From contig JABHUV010000219.1 of assembly GCA_018658605.1 (NCBI GenBank), positions 1 to 64,000 on the forward strand: 64,000 nt of DNA. The letters run 5' to 3'. The notes beneath the pieces were generated by a model. It was not told where the DNA came from and ran no database searches. It saw only the letters and a list, made by a program, of their open reading frames with translations. Position numbers and translations under genes: made by a program. The DNA comes from Planctomycetaceae bacterium. GTDB lineage: Bacteria > Planctomycetota > Planctomycetia > Pirellulales > Pirellulaceae. Positions within the stretch are counted from its first letter, which is position 1; each line of letters starts with the position of its first letter. Shown here in pieces: positions 35,250 to 44,516 of this stretch.

Positions 35250-37661
35250 ATGCGACAACAGACAAAATTTCATCAGCTGAGCACAGCTAGCTTGAACCTT
35301 GTAATCGCCCTTGGCATTGGTTTGCTCGTAGGTCTTAGTGGCTGTTCTGATCCGCCAGCGGATTCGACCGAAATATTGCCCGCTGATCCCTTAGGCCTAG
35401 CACCCATCGAAGAACCGGTTGAGGATAAAGCTGAAGACTCGCTGCCGGTGGAACCCACAGCGACTCAACCAATTACAGGAACGACAGAAACATTGGTAGG
35501 CGATCCGAGTGAGCGAGAGGGTGTTGATTGGACATTTTGGCGCGGCCCTGCTTACAACGGAACATCCCCCGAAACTGGTCTGATTGATGACTGGGACCCT
35601 GCCGGTGGTGAAGGTAGTAATGTTAGTTGGAAGCGGACGGATATTGGTGGTCGCAGTACTCCAGTCGTTATGAATGGACGGTTGTATTTGTTAACGCGAG
35701 CGGAACGAGAGACGTCCAGAGAAGGCGAGAAGATTGTATGTTTGAATGCAGTTACTGGTGAAACGATTTGGGAAAATCGTTTTAACGTGTGGTTGTCTGA
35801 TGTCCCAGATACTCGTGTCGGCTGGAGTAACGTAACGGCGGATCCTGCGACAGGCAACATTTATGCTCTCGGCGTGTGCGGCTATTTCCAATGTGTTAAT
35901 GGTGAAACCGGCAAGACGATTTGGTCGGTACCAATGCATGAACGATTTGGTTTATTAAGCACTTATGGTGGCCGCACCAATACACCAGTGGTCGTCGATG
36001 ACATCGTTATTATTAGCTCGATTGTGATTGGTTATGGCAACATGGCAAAGCCCGCACACAGGCTCATCGGCTTTGATAAAAAAACCGGTGAGGTCATGTG
36101 GTTCAACGGAACACGACCGTTACCCTATGACACGAATTACAGTAGTCCAACCGTTACGGCGTTGGCTGGTCAGAAGGCACTGGTTTTTGGTTCTGGCGAC
36201 GGAGCAGTTTGGGCCTTCCAGCCTCGAACCGGCCAACCAATTTGGCAATACAAGCTTTCTCGACGCGGGCTTAACGTATCACCACTTGTCATTGGCGACC
36301 AAGTATTCAGTGGACACAGCGAAGAAAATATCACGGGCACGACGATGGGCGCAGTTGTGTTAATTGATGCTGCCGGAAAAGATGATGTAACATCGTCGGG
36401 TGAAGTATGGAAACATGACGAAGTCATGATGGGCAAGTCATCACCGATCAGTATTGGCGATCGGATATATTGTTTTGATGACCGCGCAAAAATTTATATT
36501 TACGACAAAAACAGTGGCGAACAAATTGGAGATCGCATTGCACTGGGACGAGTGATGCGTGGTAGTCCGCTGGTAGCTGACGGTAAAATATATGCGATGG
36601 GTAATTCTGGAAACTGGGCAATTATGCAAACGGACGAAGATGTTGGCTTAGTAAAGATCGCCAACGGCCGATTGCCTGCTGGTGAAAGTATGGATGCTTC
36701 GCCCATCGTTTCTCATGGGCGGCTCTATTTGCAAACATCAGGTGGGCTGTACTGTTTAGAAGACGCATCGAAAAAATCTGCAATAGGTGTTGGTAATCCT
36801 CAGGGAGTGGAGGCGGCATTAGAAGATAAAACCGTTGCTCATTTGCAAGTTATTCCAGCTGATGCGTTGGTTAAGCCAGGTGAGCAGATTCATTATACAG
36901 TTCGCACTTACAATGCTGCCGGTCAGCTTTTGGGCGAAGCAGATGCTCCGTCATTTATCGCTGAACAGCACGGGACTTTTTCTGGTTCTACTTTTACGGC
37001 TTCGACAGATGTTGCACATGTAGCGACTAACATTACTGTTACTGCAGGAGATTTAACAGGAATAGCGAGGGTGCGAATTGTGCCCGGGTTGCCTTGGAAA
37101 TTCGATTTCGAAGGATTGTCAGCTCCACCGGTTTCATGGGTGGGAGCTCGCTATCGACACATCGTCCGTAAAGTGGACGAGACTAATGTTATGGTGAAAA
37201 TAACCACGATTCCAAAGGGAACTCGAAGTCGTAGCTGGATGGGTCATTCCGATTTATCCGACTATACGATTACCGCTGACGTACAAGGTGCACGTACCAA
37301 TGACAAAATGCCGGATATAGGATTGCTTGCGCAGGGTTACGCACTGGATCTTCAAGGCGAAAATCAAAAGTTGCAAATCAGATCTTGGGTGCCTCAGCAA
37401 CGCATGGCCAAAAGCGTCGACTTCACATGGAAAGAGAATACTTGGTATACCGTTAAATTCAAGGCCGCTGTGGAAGATGGTGTCGCGGTTTTGCGGGCCA
37501 AGGTATGGGTTCGAGGAGAAGAGGAACCATCAGCGTGGTTACTCGAAGCGACTGACGATGTGCCGAATATTCAAGGTAGTCCAGGTTTATATGGGAATGC
37601 GAAAGATGCAGAATTATTCATAGACAATATTTCTGTGACGGCGAATAGCATTGCCGAATAA
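35250..37661 (+). CDS. PQQ-like beta-propeller lipoprotein with C-terminal jelly-roll domain
   Basis: 803 residues. A lipoprotein signal ends at LSGC (Cys32), followed by an acidic P/E/D-rich linker. Residues about 90-520 form a PQQ-type beta-propeller (repeats such as IVCLNAVTGETIWENRF, LIGFDKKTGEVMWFNG, IYIYDKNSGEQIGDR). Residues about 530-600 are Ig-like, and 610-800 resemble a concanavalin/laminin-G jelly roll (FDFEGLSAPPVSWVGARYRHIVRK in pieces). Probably anchored at the cell surface or periplasm; most such proteins do not bind PQQ. ATG with AGGGAG 6 bases upstream. A paralogous lipoprotein gene follows. Confidence 0.82.
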   Translation: MRQQTKFHQLSTASLNLVIALGIGLLVGLSGCSDPPADSTEILPADPLGLAPIEEPVEDKAEDSLPVEPTATQPITGTTETLVGDPSEREGVDWTFWRGPAYNGTSPETGLIDDWDPAGGEGSNVSWKRTDIGGRSTPVVMNGRLYLLTRAERETSREGEKIVCLNAVTGETIWENRFNVWLSDVPDTRVGWSNVTADPATGNIYALGVCGYFQCVNGETGKTIWSVPMHERFGLLSTYGGRTNTPVVVDDIVIISSIVIGYGNMAKPAHRLIGFDKKTGEVMWFNGTRPLPYDTNYSSPTVTALAGQKALVFGSGDGAVWAFQPRTGQPIWQYKLSRRGLNVSPLVIGDQVFSGHSEENITGTTMGAVVLIDAAGKDDVTSSGEVWKHDEVMMGKSSPISIGDRIYCFDDRAKIYIYDKNSGEQIGDRIALGRVMRGSPLVADGKIYAMGNSGNWAIMQTDEDVGLVKIANGRLPAGESMDASPIVSHGRLYLQTSGGLYCLEDASKKSAIGVGNPQGVEAALEDKTVAHLQVIPADALVKPGEQIHYTVRTYNAAGQLLGEADAPSFIAEQHGTFSGSTFTASTDVAHVATNITVTAGDLTGIARVRIVPGLPWKFDFEGLSAPPVSWVGARYRHIVRKVDETNVMVKITTIPKGTRSRSWMGHSDLSDYTITADVQGARTNDKMPDIGLLAQGYALDLQGENQKLQIRSWVPQQRMAKSVDFTWKENTWYTVKFKAAVEDGVAVLRAKVWVRGEEEPSAWLLEATDDVPNIQGSPGLYGNAKDAELFIDNISVTANSIAE

Positions 37662-37751
37662 AAGACAAAAACGAAATGTCGGGTCTGCGTCTGCCACAGA
37701 GAGGAAGTGTGGACGACACTGCTTACACAATATGGAACGGAGAATAGAGTA

Positions 37752-39854
37752 ATGAAAAATTTGCGAATTACTGGGTTGTTAGGATTTTGTTTCTTTGTAG
37801 GTTTTGTGCTGGTAACTGCCATTACAGGTTGTTCATCGAGCGAAACGGGCAATTCCGAAATCGCTCCGTCCGACACAAACACCGACGCAACCGATACTAA
37901 TGAAACGACCGATACAGATATCGATGTGCCGGCGGTTGATCCCATGGATACTGAAGGTCCCGTTGCTGCCCCGGAAAACCAATTTGCATTTGAGTTTGAT
38001 GACAACGGGAATCCGATTATCGCCAGTGGTGACTGGGCTCAATGGGGTGGTACGTCTTATCGTAATAATACACCTGAAGCTACGGGTATTCCAATTGATT
38101 GGAGTGTTGGACGACTGAATCGGGAAACAGGAGTTTGGACAAATCAAAAGAACATCAAATGGGTTTCGCCGGTTGGAAGTCAGACGTACGGTAATCCTGT
38201 TGTCAGCGGAGGCAAAGTTCTTGTAGGCACGAATAATAGTGGAGGTTACCTTGCTCGCTATTCTGCCAAAACCGACTTGGGTGTGTTGTTGTGTTTTGAC
38301 GAAAAAACAGGCGAGTTTCTGTGGCAACATTCCAGTGAAAAATTATCGACCGGCCGCGTGCATGACTGGCCGTTGCAAGGAATTTGCAGTGCGTCGTATA
38401 TCGAAGGAGATCGCGTGTGGTTTGTGTCTAGTCGAGGAAAGGTTGTCTGTGTCGATTTAGATGGATATTACGACGGCACGGATGATGGTGAAATTGTTGG
38501 CGAGCGCGCGAGATTAGCCGATATTCGCTCCAATGAAGATGCTGCGTTAGATACCGTAGCACCGGCAGCAAAAGCATTAGATGCTGGGGTCGTTGATGAC
38601 GTGGTACGAGCAATTGTGGCTAAAGTAGGGTTTAAATTGCCGGCTGAAGCAGCAGTTAGCACGGATATAGCTGGAAAAAAATGGACCGTGGTGGCGATGG
38701 TCGATGGCAATGAACGGACAATGATCGCTCAAATTATAGGTCCTAAACTTAGCCTATTTAAAGTGGTTACGATCGCTGATAAAACGGAAGCAGACACCAT
38801 GTGGGAATACAACATGATGGCGGAATTAGAAGTATCTCAACACAATATGTGTAACTGTTCGATTACTGCACTTGGAGATATTCTGTTCGTTAATACCTCT
38901 AATGGACTCGATGAGTCGCACCTTAACCTACCTTCACCAGATGCACCTAGCTTTATTGCCATGGATAAAAACACGGGTGAAGTATTGTGGAAAGATGGTT
39001 CCCCTGCAGCTCAAATTTTGCACGGGCAATGGTCTTCGCCGACAGTAGCTTTGTTAGACGGAGTTGCCCAAGTTATCTTTGCTGGTGGTGACGGTTGGGT
39101 GTACAGTTTTAAAGCCAATGGTGGTGATGACGGCGCTGGAGAGTTACTGTGGAAGTTTGATGCAAACCCAAAGACCAGTAAGTGGATTCTTGGTGGTCGA
39201 GGGACTCGTAATAACTTGATCGCTACACCGGTTGTGTATGATAATAAAGTTTATATTGCTGTTGGGCAGGATCCCGAGCACGGCGAAGGCGTCGGGCACC
39301 TATGGTGTATCGACGCAAACAAACGAGGTGATGTCAGTCCGGAATTGGCTGTGGATGTTGCCAGTGGAAAAACGATTGCTCATCAGCGTTTACAAGCAGT
39401 TGTCGAAGAAGATGGGCAGATTGCTCGTGATAATCCTAATTCAGCTGTTATTTGGCACTATAGCGATGTAGATCGAGATGACGATGGCGACATTGGTTTT
39501 GAAGAACAAATGCATCGTAGTTGTGGAACCGTGGCAATCAAAAATGACTTGCTGTATATCTCAGATTTTAGCGGGTTGTTCCATTGCTTGAATGCTCAAA
39601 CTGGTGAGGTTCATTTTACCTACGACATGTTTGCGGCCGCGTGGGGTTCGCCTTTGATCGTTGATGGGCATGTGTTCATCGGTGACGAAGATGGAGATAT
39701 TGCGATTTTTGATTTAGCGGCAGATGCGGCCGACCCGATCAAAGAGATTAATATGGGTAATTCAATTTACAGCACACCGATTATTGCTAATGGCACCTTG
39801 TTTATTGCGAACAAGACCCACCTATTTGCGATTGAAACATCTGAGAGTGAATAA
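37752..39854 (+). CDS. PQQ-like beta-propeller lipoprotein with an EF-hand loop
   Basis: About 700 residues from the ATG at 37752, which has GGAG 9 bases upstream; a GTG at 37707 would place 15 residues before the signal peptide. The lipobox is ITGC (Cys27), then a T/D-rich linker (about 28-75). The rest is a PQQ-type propeller (VLLCFDEKTGEFLWQHSSE, FIAMDKNTGEVLWKDG, LFHCLNAQTGEVHF). Residues 574-585 (DRDDDGDIGFEE) match a canonical EF-hand calcium loop at every ligand position. Tandem with the previous propeller gene; surface or periplasmic. Partner unknown. Confidence 0.82.
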   Translation: MKNLRITGLLGFCFFVGFVLVTAITGCSSSETGNSEIAPSDTNTDATDTNETTDTDIDVPAVDPMDTEGPVAAPENQFAFEFDDNGNPIIASGDWAQWGGTSYRNNTPEATGIPIDWSVGRLNRETGVWTNQKNIKWVSPVGSQTYGNPVVSGGKVLVGTNNSGGYLARYSAKTDLGVLLCFDEKTGEFLWQHSSEKLSTGRVHDWPLQGICSASYIEGDRVWFVSSRGKVVCVDLDGYYDGTDDGEIVGERARLADIRSNEDAALDTVAPAAKALDAGVVDDVVRAIVAKVGFKLPAEAAVSTDIAGKKWTVVAMVDGNERTMIAQIIGPKLSLFKVVTIADKTEADTMWEYNMMAELEVSQHNMCNCSITALGDILFVNTSNGLDESHLNLPSPDAPSFIAMDKNTGEVLWKDGSPAAQILHGQWSSPTVALLDGVAQVIFAGGDGWVYSFKANGGDDGAGELLWKFDANPKTSKWILGGRGTRNNLIATPVVYDNKVYIAVGQDPEHGEGVGHLWCIDANKRGDVSPELAVDVASGKTIAHQRLQAVVEEDGQIARDNPNSAVIWHYSDVDRDDDGDIGFEEQMHRSCGTVAIKNDLLYISDFSGLFHCLNAQTGEVHFTYDMFAAAWGSPLIVDGHVFIGDEDGDIAIFDLAADAADPIKEINMGNSIYSTPIIANGTLFIANKTHLFAIETSESE

Positions 39855-39871
39855 AAGCCGCCACGTCGTCG

Positions 39872-40297
39872 CTATTTAACCGGCATCTCTTCGATGGGGA
39901 TTTCCTCTTCAATTTTGCTGCGAATCATGCAGTGATTGGATTTGCCTTTTTTGTTGAGTTTGGCAAGCTTTTCTTTCGCTTCTTTTTCTTCGTGAAAAGC
40001 AAATTGTGCGACAATTTTCATTGTCGGTGAATAAATATTCCAGATAGCTGTTTTACGAGTATAGGTTTTCTTTTTTCGTGGCCGGCGTTTCTTGGGTGGT
40101 GCTTTAACACCCTCGTCTTTTTTGGTAACAGTTTCTTTTTTAGCCGTCGTTTTTTTCGCAGCCGCTTTTTTATTAGTCGCCGGTTTTTTAGCGGTTTTCT
40201 TTTTCGGCGCAGCTTTCTTCTTGGTCGTTTTGGTCTTGGCGGTGGTTTTTTTCTTTACTGCCGTTGGTTTTTTTTTGGTCGCCTTCTTTTTCGCCAT
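39872..40297 (-). CDS. Lysine/alanine-rich histone H1-like protein
   Basis: About 141 residues from MAKKK at 40297. An upstream in-frame ATG at 40348 would add 17 non-basic residues and is unlikely. The first 80 residues are low complexity, with repeated KKT, AKK and KKA units like the tail of eukaryotic histone H1 and bacterial Hc1/AlgP-type proteins. The last 50 are a small ordered-looking domain (TAIWNIYSPTMKIVAQFAFHEEKEAKEKLAKLN in pieces). It likely binds DNA non-specifically and helps compact the nucleoid. No clear ribosome binding site. Convergent with the propeller lipoprotein. Confidence 0.75.
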   Translation of the reverse strand: MAKKKATKKKPTAVKKKTTAKTKTTKKKAAPKKKTAKKPATNKKAAAKKTTAKKETVTKKDEGVKAPPKKRRPRKKKTYTRKTAIWNIYSPTMKIVAQFAFHEEKEAKEKLAKLNKKGKSNHCMIRSKIEEEIPIEEMPVK

Positions 40298-40473
40298 GGA
40301 ATTGCTGCAATCTGTTGGAGTCGAGTGAGCTGAATGAAATGTACGCATGTAGCGTGATTTCGCCGATTTGAAGGTGAAATTGCTGAATGCGCACTAGTTG
40401 TTGCCCGTATATTAGTGAAATTCAATCACTTAGTGCAAACCGAATCCAGCCATGACGGCAGGGAACGAGACAA

Positions 40474-41517
40474 TTAGTCGCCAATTTGTTGAATTTCGAC
40501 GGATTTGCGCCGTAATTGCCCGCATGCCGCATCAATTTCGTTTCCTTTTAGCTGTCGAAACTGGACATTGATGTTTCCCGCCTCAAGAATATCACGAAAA
40601 CGGCTGATTGAATTTTGCGACGGTCGTTTGTACGGTAGCCCGGCGACTGGATTATATGGAATAACATTCAGCAGTGCGTTACGGTGTTTAAGAATACGAA
40701 CTAATTGTTGGGCATGCACGATTTGGTCATTGATTTGATCAAGCAACACGTATTCGAACGTCAGGCGTCGTGAGGAGACATCGAAGTAATGATCGGCTGC
40801 GGCGAGAATGGATTCAATACCGGTTTTCTTATTGACTGGAACCAATTCGTTACGTAATTCATCGTTAGGTGCATGCAACGAGACGGCTAGTTGAAAGCGG
40901 GTATTGAGTTCCGCCAATTGATGGATGCCTGATGGTAGTCCGACAGTGGAAATCGTGATTCGTCTGGCGCTGATCCCTAACCCATCTTTACTAGTTGCGA
41001 CATCTAATGCCGGTAATAGATTGTTAAGATTTGCTAAGGGTTCTCCCATCCCCATTACGACGATATGGCTCAAACGTTCGTCTTCGGGCAACAATCGCTG
41101 CAGCACGAGGATTTGTTCGATGATCTCGCCAGTGGTCAGATTGCGATCGACGCCGTCGAGGCCGCTTGCACAAAAGACACATCCCATCGCGCAACCAACC
41201 TGGCTGCTGATACAAATTGTTCGCCTCAAGCCATCACGCAACAACACACACTCAACGGCCTTTCCGTCACTCAGCCGTAACAGTAATTTTTCTGTTCCAT
41301 CTTTGGACTTCTGATGCGAGGCAGTGGTCGTGGTCCAAATCTCGAATTCAGCAGCTACCCTTTCTCGCAATGCTTGCGGTAGGTCACTCATGTCTGCGAA
41401 TGCAGCGACTCGGCTTTGAAATAGCCATCGCTGAATTTGTTTTGCGCGAAAGGCGGGTGCCTGTTGGTCCGCTAGCCAAGCTGTAAGAACAGATTGTGAT
41501 TCGAAAATATGGGGCAT
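40474..41517 (-). CDS. rlmN: 23S rRNA (adenine2503-C2)-methyltransferase RlmN
   Basis: 347 residues. A radical SAM enzyme with the cluster motif CAMGCVFCASG, preceded by RTICISSQVGC and followed by HIVVMGMGEPLANLNNLLPAL (in pieces), ISTVGLPSGI and LAVSLHAPNDELRNELVPVN. The C-terminal CGQLRR contains the second catalytic cysteine. It methylates A2503 of 23S rRNA and A37 of some tRNAs. Full length for the family. Start ATG at 41517; the downstream neighbour on this strand is the H1-like gene. Confidence 0.93.
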   Translation of the reverse strand: MPHIFESQSVLTAWLADQQAPAFRAKQIQRWLFQSRVAAFADMSDLPQALRERVAAEFEIWTTTTASHQKSKDGTEKLLLRLSDGKAVECVLLRDGLRRTICISSQVGCAMGCVFCASGLDGVDRNLTTGEIIEQILVLQRLLPEDERLSHIVVMGMGEPLANLNNLLPALDVATSKDGLGISARRITISTVGLPSGIHQLAELNTRFQLAVSLHAPNDELRNELVPVNKKTGIESILAAADHYFDVSSRRLTFEYVLLDQINDQIVHAQQLVRILKHRNALLNVIPYNPVAGLPYKRPSQNSISRFRDILEAGNINVQFRQLKGNEIDAACGQLRRKSVEIQQIGD

Positions 41518-41529
41518 TGGTTTAACGCG

Positions 41530-41985
41530 CTATTGTACTCGAGGATCGATAGATTGGATGTGGGTGTCGATAAGCTGTTTAATCGTACCGTCGTTTAACG
41601 ATTGTTCAAATTGTTCGATGGATTCAATGATCAAATGGCTGCAAAATTTAACTACCCAATTATGCACCATGGGACTAATCGTGATTACTATTTTTCCACT
41701 ACGAAACGCTTCCCACATTTCAATAGCGGTTCCCATTGAGGCGGTGGGTGCAAAGGCGACCAAACAATCAACTTCTCGACACATTCGATTATGATTAAAG
41801 AAGGTATCTTTACCGGTGTCGTCGTCATAATCGATCGACTGATTATGGTTAGCTAAGGGATCATACACTTCGGCATTGTCAAAGTTTGACAACAGCAGTT
41901 GTTTTATTTTCTTACGATAGTTTTGAGCGTGTAACTCAGCAGGGATTAATGAACCCTGCATTATTCCGGCAATAAAAAATCTCAT
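41530..41985 (-). CDS. Nucleoside 2-deoxyribosyltransferase-like protein
   Basis: About 151 residues from the ATG at 41985, with GAGGG a few bases upstream; an earlier in-frame start at 42051 adds 22 unconvincing residues. Seen: MRFFIAGIMQGS, EVYDPLANHNQS, and a block DCLVAFAPTASMGTAIEMWEAFRSGKIVITISP (in pieces) that resembles the Rossmann-like nucleoside deoxyribosyltransferase/TIR-like family, where a Glu in 'GTxxExxxA' is catalytic (here GTAIEMWEA). It may act on nucleosides or NAD-like substrates. Directly precedes rlmN on the same strand (12-base gap). Confidence 0.6.
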   Translation of the reverse strand: MRFFIAGIMQGSLIPAELHAQNYRKKIKQLLLSNFDNAEVYDPLANHNQSIDYDDDTGKDTFFNHNRMCREVDCLVAFAPTASMGTAIEMWEAFRSGKIVITISPMVHNWVVKFCSHLIIESIEQFEQSLNDGTIKQLIDTHIQSIDPRVQ

Positions 41986-42110
41986 AAGGCCCTCGGTTTC
42001 GTTCAATCGTCGGTTCAGGCTACAATCTATTAGACAAGTAACAAATAACATCCATGCTCGATGCCCGAATAACGGTATTCAGTGTAAACCAATTTTAGGG
42101 ATAGAAAACC

Positions 42111-43352
42111 GTGGCGCATCCTCAAACCTTGCAGACTCCAAAAATTAAGCGTAGTGCGAAAGAACGCGAAGTTTTATATAACCAAGTTATCGAGATGATG
42201 GCGATTTCTGGAGGCAGTGGTCAGGAAGCTGGTATTGCGGAATATATTCGCAGTTCATTGTTGTCCGCGGGGGCTCAGCCTACGGCGATTCGATTTGACA
42301 GCGCCCACCGTCGTACTCGGATAAAAGGCGAGGTTGGCAACTTGATTTATCGGATGCCAGGTACGTTGCCTCGGTCAGGTACTGCCGGAATGTCTACCGC
42401 CCATCGCATGCTTAGTGCCCATATGGATACCGTTCCAATTTGTGTTGGTTGTCGTCCTCAGCGAAAGGGTCAGAAAGTCACTTCGATTGATTCGCACACT
42501 GGCTTGGGTGCTGATAATCGAGCTGGCTGTGGAGTCCTATTATCTACTGCGATTGAATTACTCAACCAGGGTTTACCTCATCCGCCATTAACATTTGTGT
42601 GGTTTGTTCAAGAGGAGGTGGGATTACAAGGATCCCGCTTTGCTACCACGAGTTTATTTGGAAAACCTAGATTGGCGTTTAACTGGGATGGGGGCCAACC
42701 CGCTAAAATGACGATTGGCGCGACAGGTGGTTACCGGATGGTCATCGACGTTAGCGGCATTGCTGCACATGCTGGAGTGTGCCCTGAACGCGGAGTCAGT
42801 GCAATTGCAATTGCTGCTTTGGCGATCGCTGATTTACAGAAAAATGGCTGGCACGGTTCAATATGCAAAGGGAAGCGGCGTGGTACATCGAACGTGGGAG
42901 TCATTCGAGGGGGTGAAGCGACCAATGTCGTCACGGATCATGTGTTTGTACGAGTGGAGGCACGTAGTCACAATCGTTCTTTTCGTGAACGGATTGTGCG
43001 AGAAATTGAAAATGCCTTTAAGCGAGCTGTTAAGCAAGTGAAGAATAAGCAGGGGCAAATTGGTTCCGTCTCGATTTCGGGCCATTTGGATTACGAATCG
43101 TTTTGTTTAAAGCCGACGGAACCGTGTGTGAAAATTGCCGAGTCAGTGATTTGCGCCCAAGGTGCTACGCCGATATCTGCGATTGCTGATGGCGGCGTAG
43201 ATGCGAATTGGCTTACAGAACATGGGATCCCCACGGTGTCGCTGGGTTGTGGTCAAGCCAATGCACATATGGTGACAGAGTCTCTAGATTTGTCGCAGTA
43301 TTTATTGGCCTGTAATATTGGCTTGTCGATTGCTCAAGGCTTTGGTGCATAG
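42111..43352 (+). CDS. M20 family metallopeptidase (PepT-related)
   Basis: 413 residues, GTG start with AGGGATAG upstream. Zinc-site motifs: SAHMDTVPIC, GLGADNRAGCGVLL (the bridging Asp is kept; the usual second Asp is Asn), WFVQEEVGLQGS, FNWDGGQPAKMTIGATGGYR (in pieces) and a late GGVDANWLTEHGIPTVSLGCG. A Cys/Arg/Lys-rich insert (KGKRRGTSN) lies in the lid domain. Likely a cytosolic aminopeptidase or dipeptidase of the M20/M42 type. 20 bases upstream of a BFD-type iron-sulfur protein gene. Confidence 0.82.
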   Translation: MAHPQTLQTPKIKRSAKEREVLYNQVIEMMAISGGSGQEAGIAEYIRSSLLSAGAQPTAIRFDSAHRRTRIKGEVGNLIYRMPGTLPRSGTAGMSTAHRMLSAHMDTVPICVGCRPQRKGQKVTSIDSHTGLGADNRAGCGVLLSTAIELLNQGLPHPPLTFVWFVQEEVGLQGSRFATTSLFGKPRLAFNWDGGQPAKMTIGATGGYRMVIDVSGIAAHAGVCPERGVSAIAIAALAIADLQKNGWHGSICKGKRRGTSNVGVIRGGEATNVVTDHVFVRVEARSHNRSFRERIVREIENAFKRAVKQVKNKQGQIGSVSISGHLDYESFCLKPTEPCVKIAESVICAQGATPISAIADGGVDANWLTEHGIPTVSLGCGQANAHMVTESLDLSQYLLACNIGLSIAQGFGA

Positions 43353-43372
43353 CATCATTAAGGAGATTTGCG

Positions 43373-43663
43373 ATGCAAGATGATGATGAACTTTGCCTTT
43401 GTTTTCACGTATCACGTAGAAAGGTTGCGAGTTTTATTCGCATCGAAAGGCCGGTCCGAGCATCTCAAATTAGTGATTGTTCGGGTGCTGGAACGGGCTG
43501 TGGGTGGTGCCGCCCGTTTTTAGAGAAAATGTTCGATAATGCAGTACAGCAGGAAAAAACAGCTTCTGTGTTGCCATTTGCCGAAGAATATTCACAAATG
43601 CGGAAAAATTACATTGAGGAACAACAACGATCGCAAAACTCAGAGGATGATGAACTGGTTTAA
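43373..43663 (+). CDS. BFD-type [2Fe-2S] cluster-binding protein
   Basis: 96 residues. Cysteines in LCLCFHVSRRKV and DCSGAGTGCGWCRPFLEKMF give the four ligands of the bacterioferritin-associated ferredoxin (Fer2_BFD) fold. The C-terminal 40 residues are an acidic/Gln-rich tail not part of the fold. BFD proteins reduce bacterioferritin to release iron, but Fer2_BFD domains also occur as add-ons to other enzymes. ATG with AGGAG upstream. Paired with the M20 peptidase gene, an unusual context. Confidence 0.83.
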   Translation: MQDDDELCLCFHVSRRKVASFIRIERPVRASQISDCSGAGTGCGWCRPFLEKMFDNAVQQEKTASVLPFAEEYSQMRKNYIEEQQRSQNSEDDELV

Positions 43664-43769
43664 CCAACAAGCTTAACATATGATTGGATAAGGACAGTAG
43701 CGATACCCGTTGGCCGTTTAGACATTTATTTATACTTTTATGTTGTCGTGAAAAATTTGGAATTATAGT

Positions 43770-44516
43770 TTGAATCCATCAGACTCAGCCATTATTGATT
43801 ATGCTCAACTCGATCCAGATGTGCGGTTGATGTTAGAAGTGCGCGAGGATAATGCCGCTGCTTTTGAGGAATTGGTATCAAGGTATCAAGTCCGTCTGAT
43901 TTCGGTATTTGAGAATACGGTAGGGCGTCAAGGACAGGCTGAGGATTTGGCACAGGAAGTATTTTTGCGTATCTATCGGGCACGCAAACGATATCAACCT
44001 GGGGCTCGTTTTTCAACTTGGTTGTATAGAATTGCTCATAACGTAGGGAGTAACGCTCGCCGCAGTCTGGCACGCCGCCATGAAGTGAACATTGTGGCTC
44101 AGTCGACTGGTCAAATGTCAGTACAACCGTTGAGCCAAATGGCTAAAGAGGCGAGTGCCTTAATGCCCGCTCGACAACTTGACCAAGTAGAGCGTGCAGA
44201 AATTGTGCGAGCTGCTATGGAATCATTGAATCAGCGCCAACGGATGGCTTTGATGCTATCAAAATTTGAAGGCATGAGTTACGAAGAGATTGCGAGTTCG
44301 ATGGAACTGAGCGTTTCCGCAATCAAGAGTTTGCTATCGAGAGCTCGAGTTAACTTGCGTGAAATACTTGTTCCCTATATGCATGACGGGATGCTACCGG
44401 AATCAGTCAATGATGCGCTGCAAGAACCGACTCCCGATGTGGCAGAAAGTGGAGGTTCTGAAATTGATGTACACCACGATCAGGGCGAAGAGGAAATGGA
44501 AGGAGGTATGCAATGA
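43770..44516 (+). CDS. ECF-type RNA polymerase sigma factor
   Basis: 248 residues, TTG start with GGA about 8 bases ahead. Region 2 is visible (AFEELVSRYQVRLISVFENT, AEDLAQEVFLRIYRAR, FSTWLYRIAHNVGSNARR in pieces), as is region 4 (LNQRQRMALMLSKFEGMSYEEIASSMELSVSAIKSLLSRARVNLREIL in pieces). An extra acidic C-terminal tail of about 45 residues follows region 4. It directs RNA polymerase to a stress regulon. Its stop overlaps the anti-sigma gene start in ATGA, indicating coupled synthesis with its likely inhibitor. Confidence 0.92.
   Translation: MNPSDSAIIDYAQLDPDVRLMLEVREDNAAAFEELVSRYQVRLISVFENTVGRQGQAEDLAQEVFLRIYRARKRYQPGARFSTWLYRIAHNVGSNARRSLARRHEVNIVAQSTGQMSVQPLSQMAKEASALMPARQLDQVERAEIVRAAMESLNQRQRMALMLSKFEGMSYEEIASSMELSVSAIKSLLSRARVNLREILVPYMHDGMLPESVNDALQEPTPDVAESGGSEIDVHHDQGEEEMEGGMQ

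Noticed and set aside
40092..40328. Plus-strand frame encoding a Phe/Ala/Val-rich, membrane-like protein
   Set aside because: It is the reverse complement of the Lys-rich repeats of the H1-like gene, which produces runs of TTT and GCC codons.
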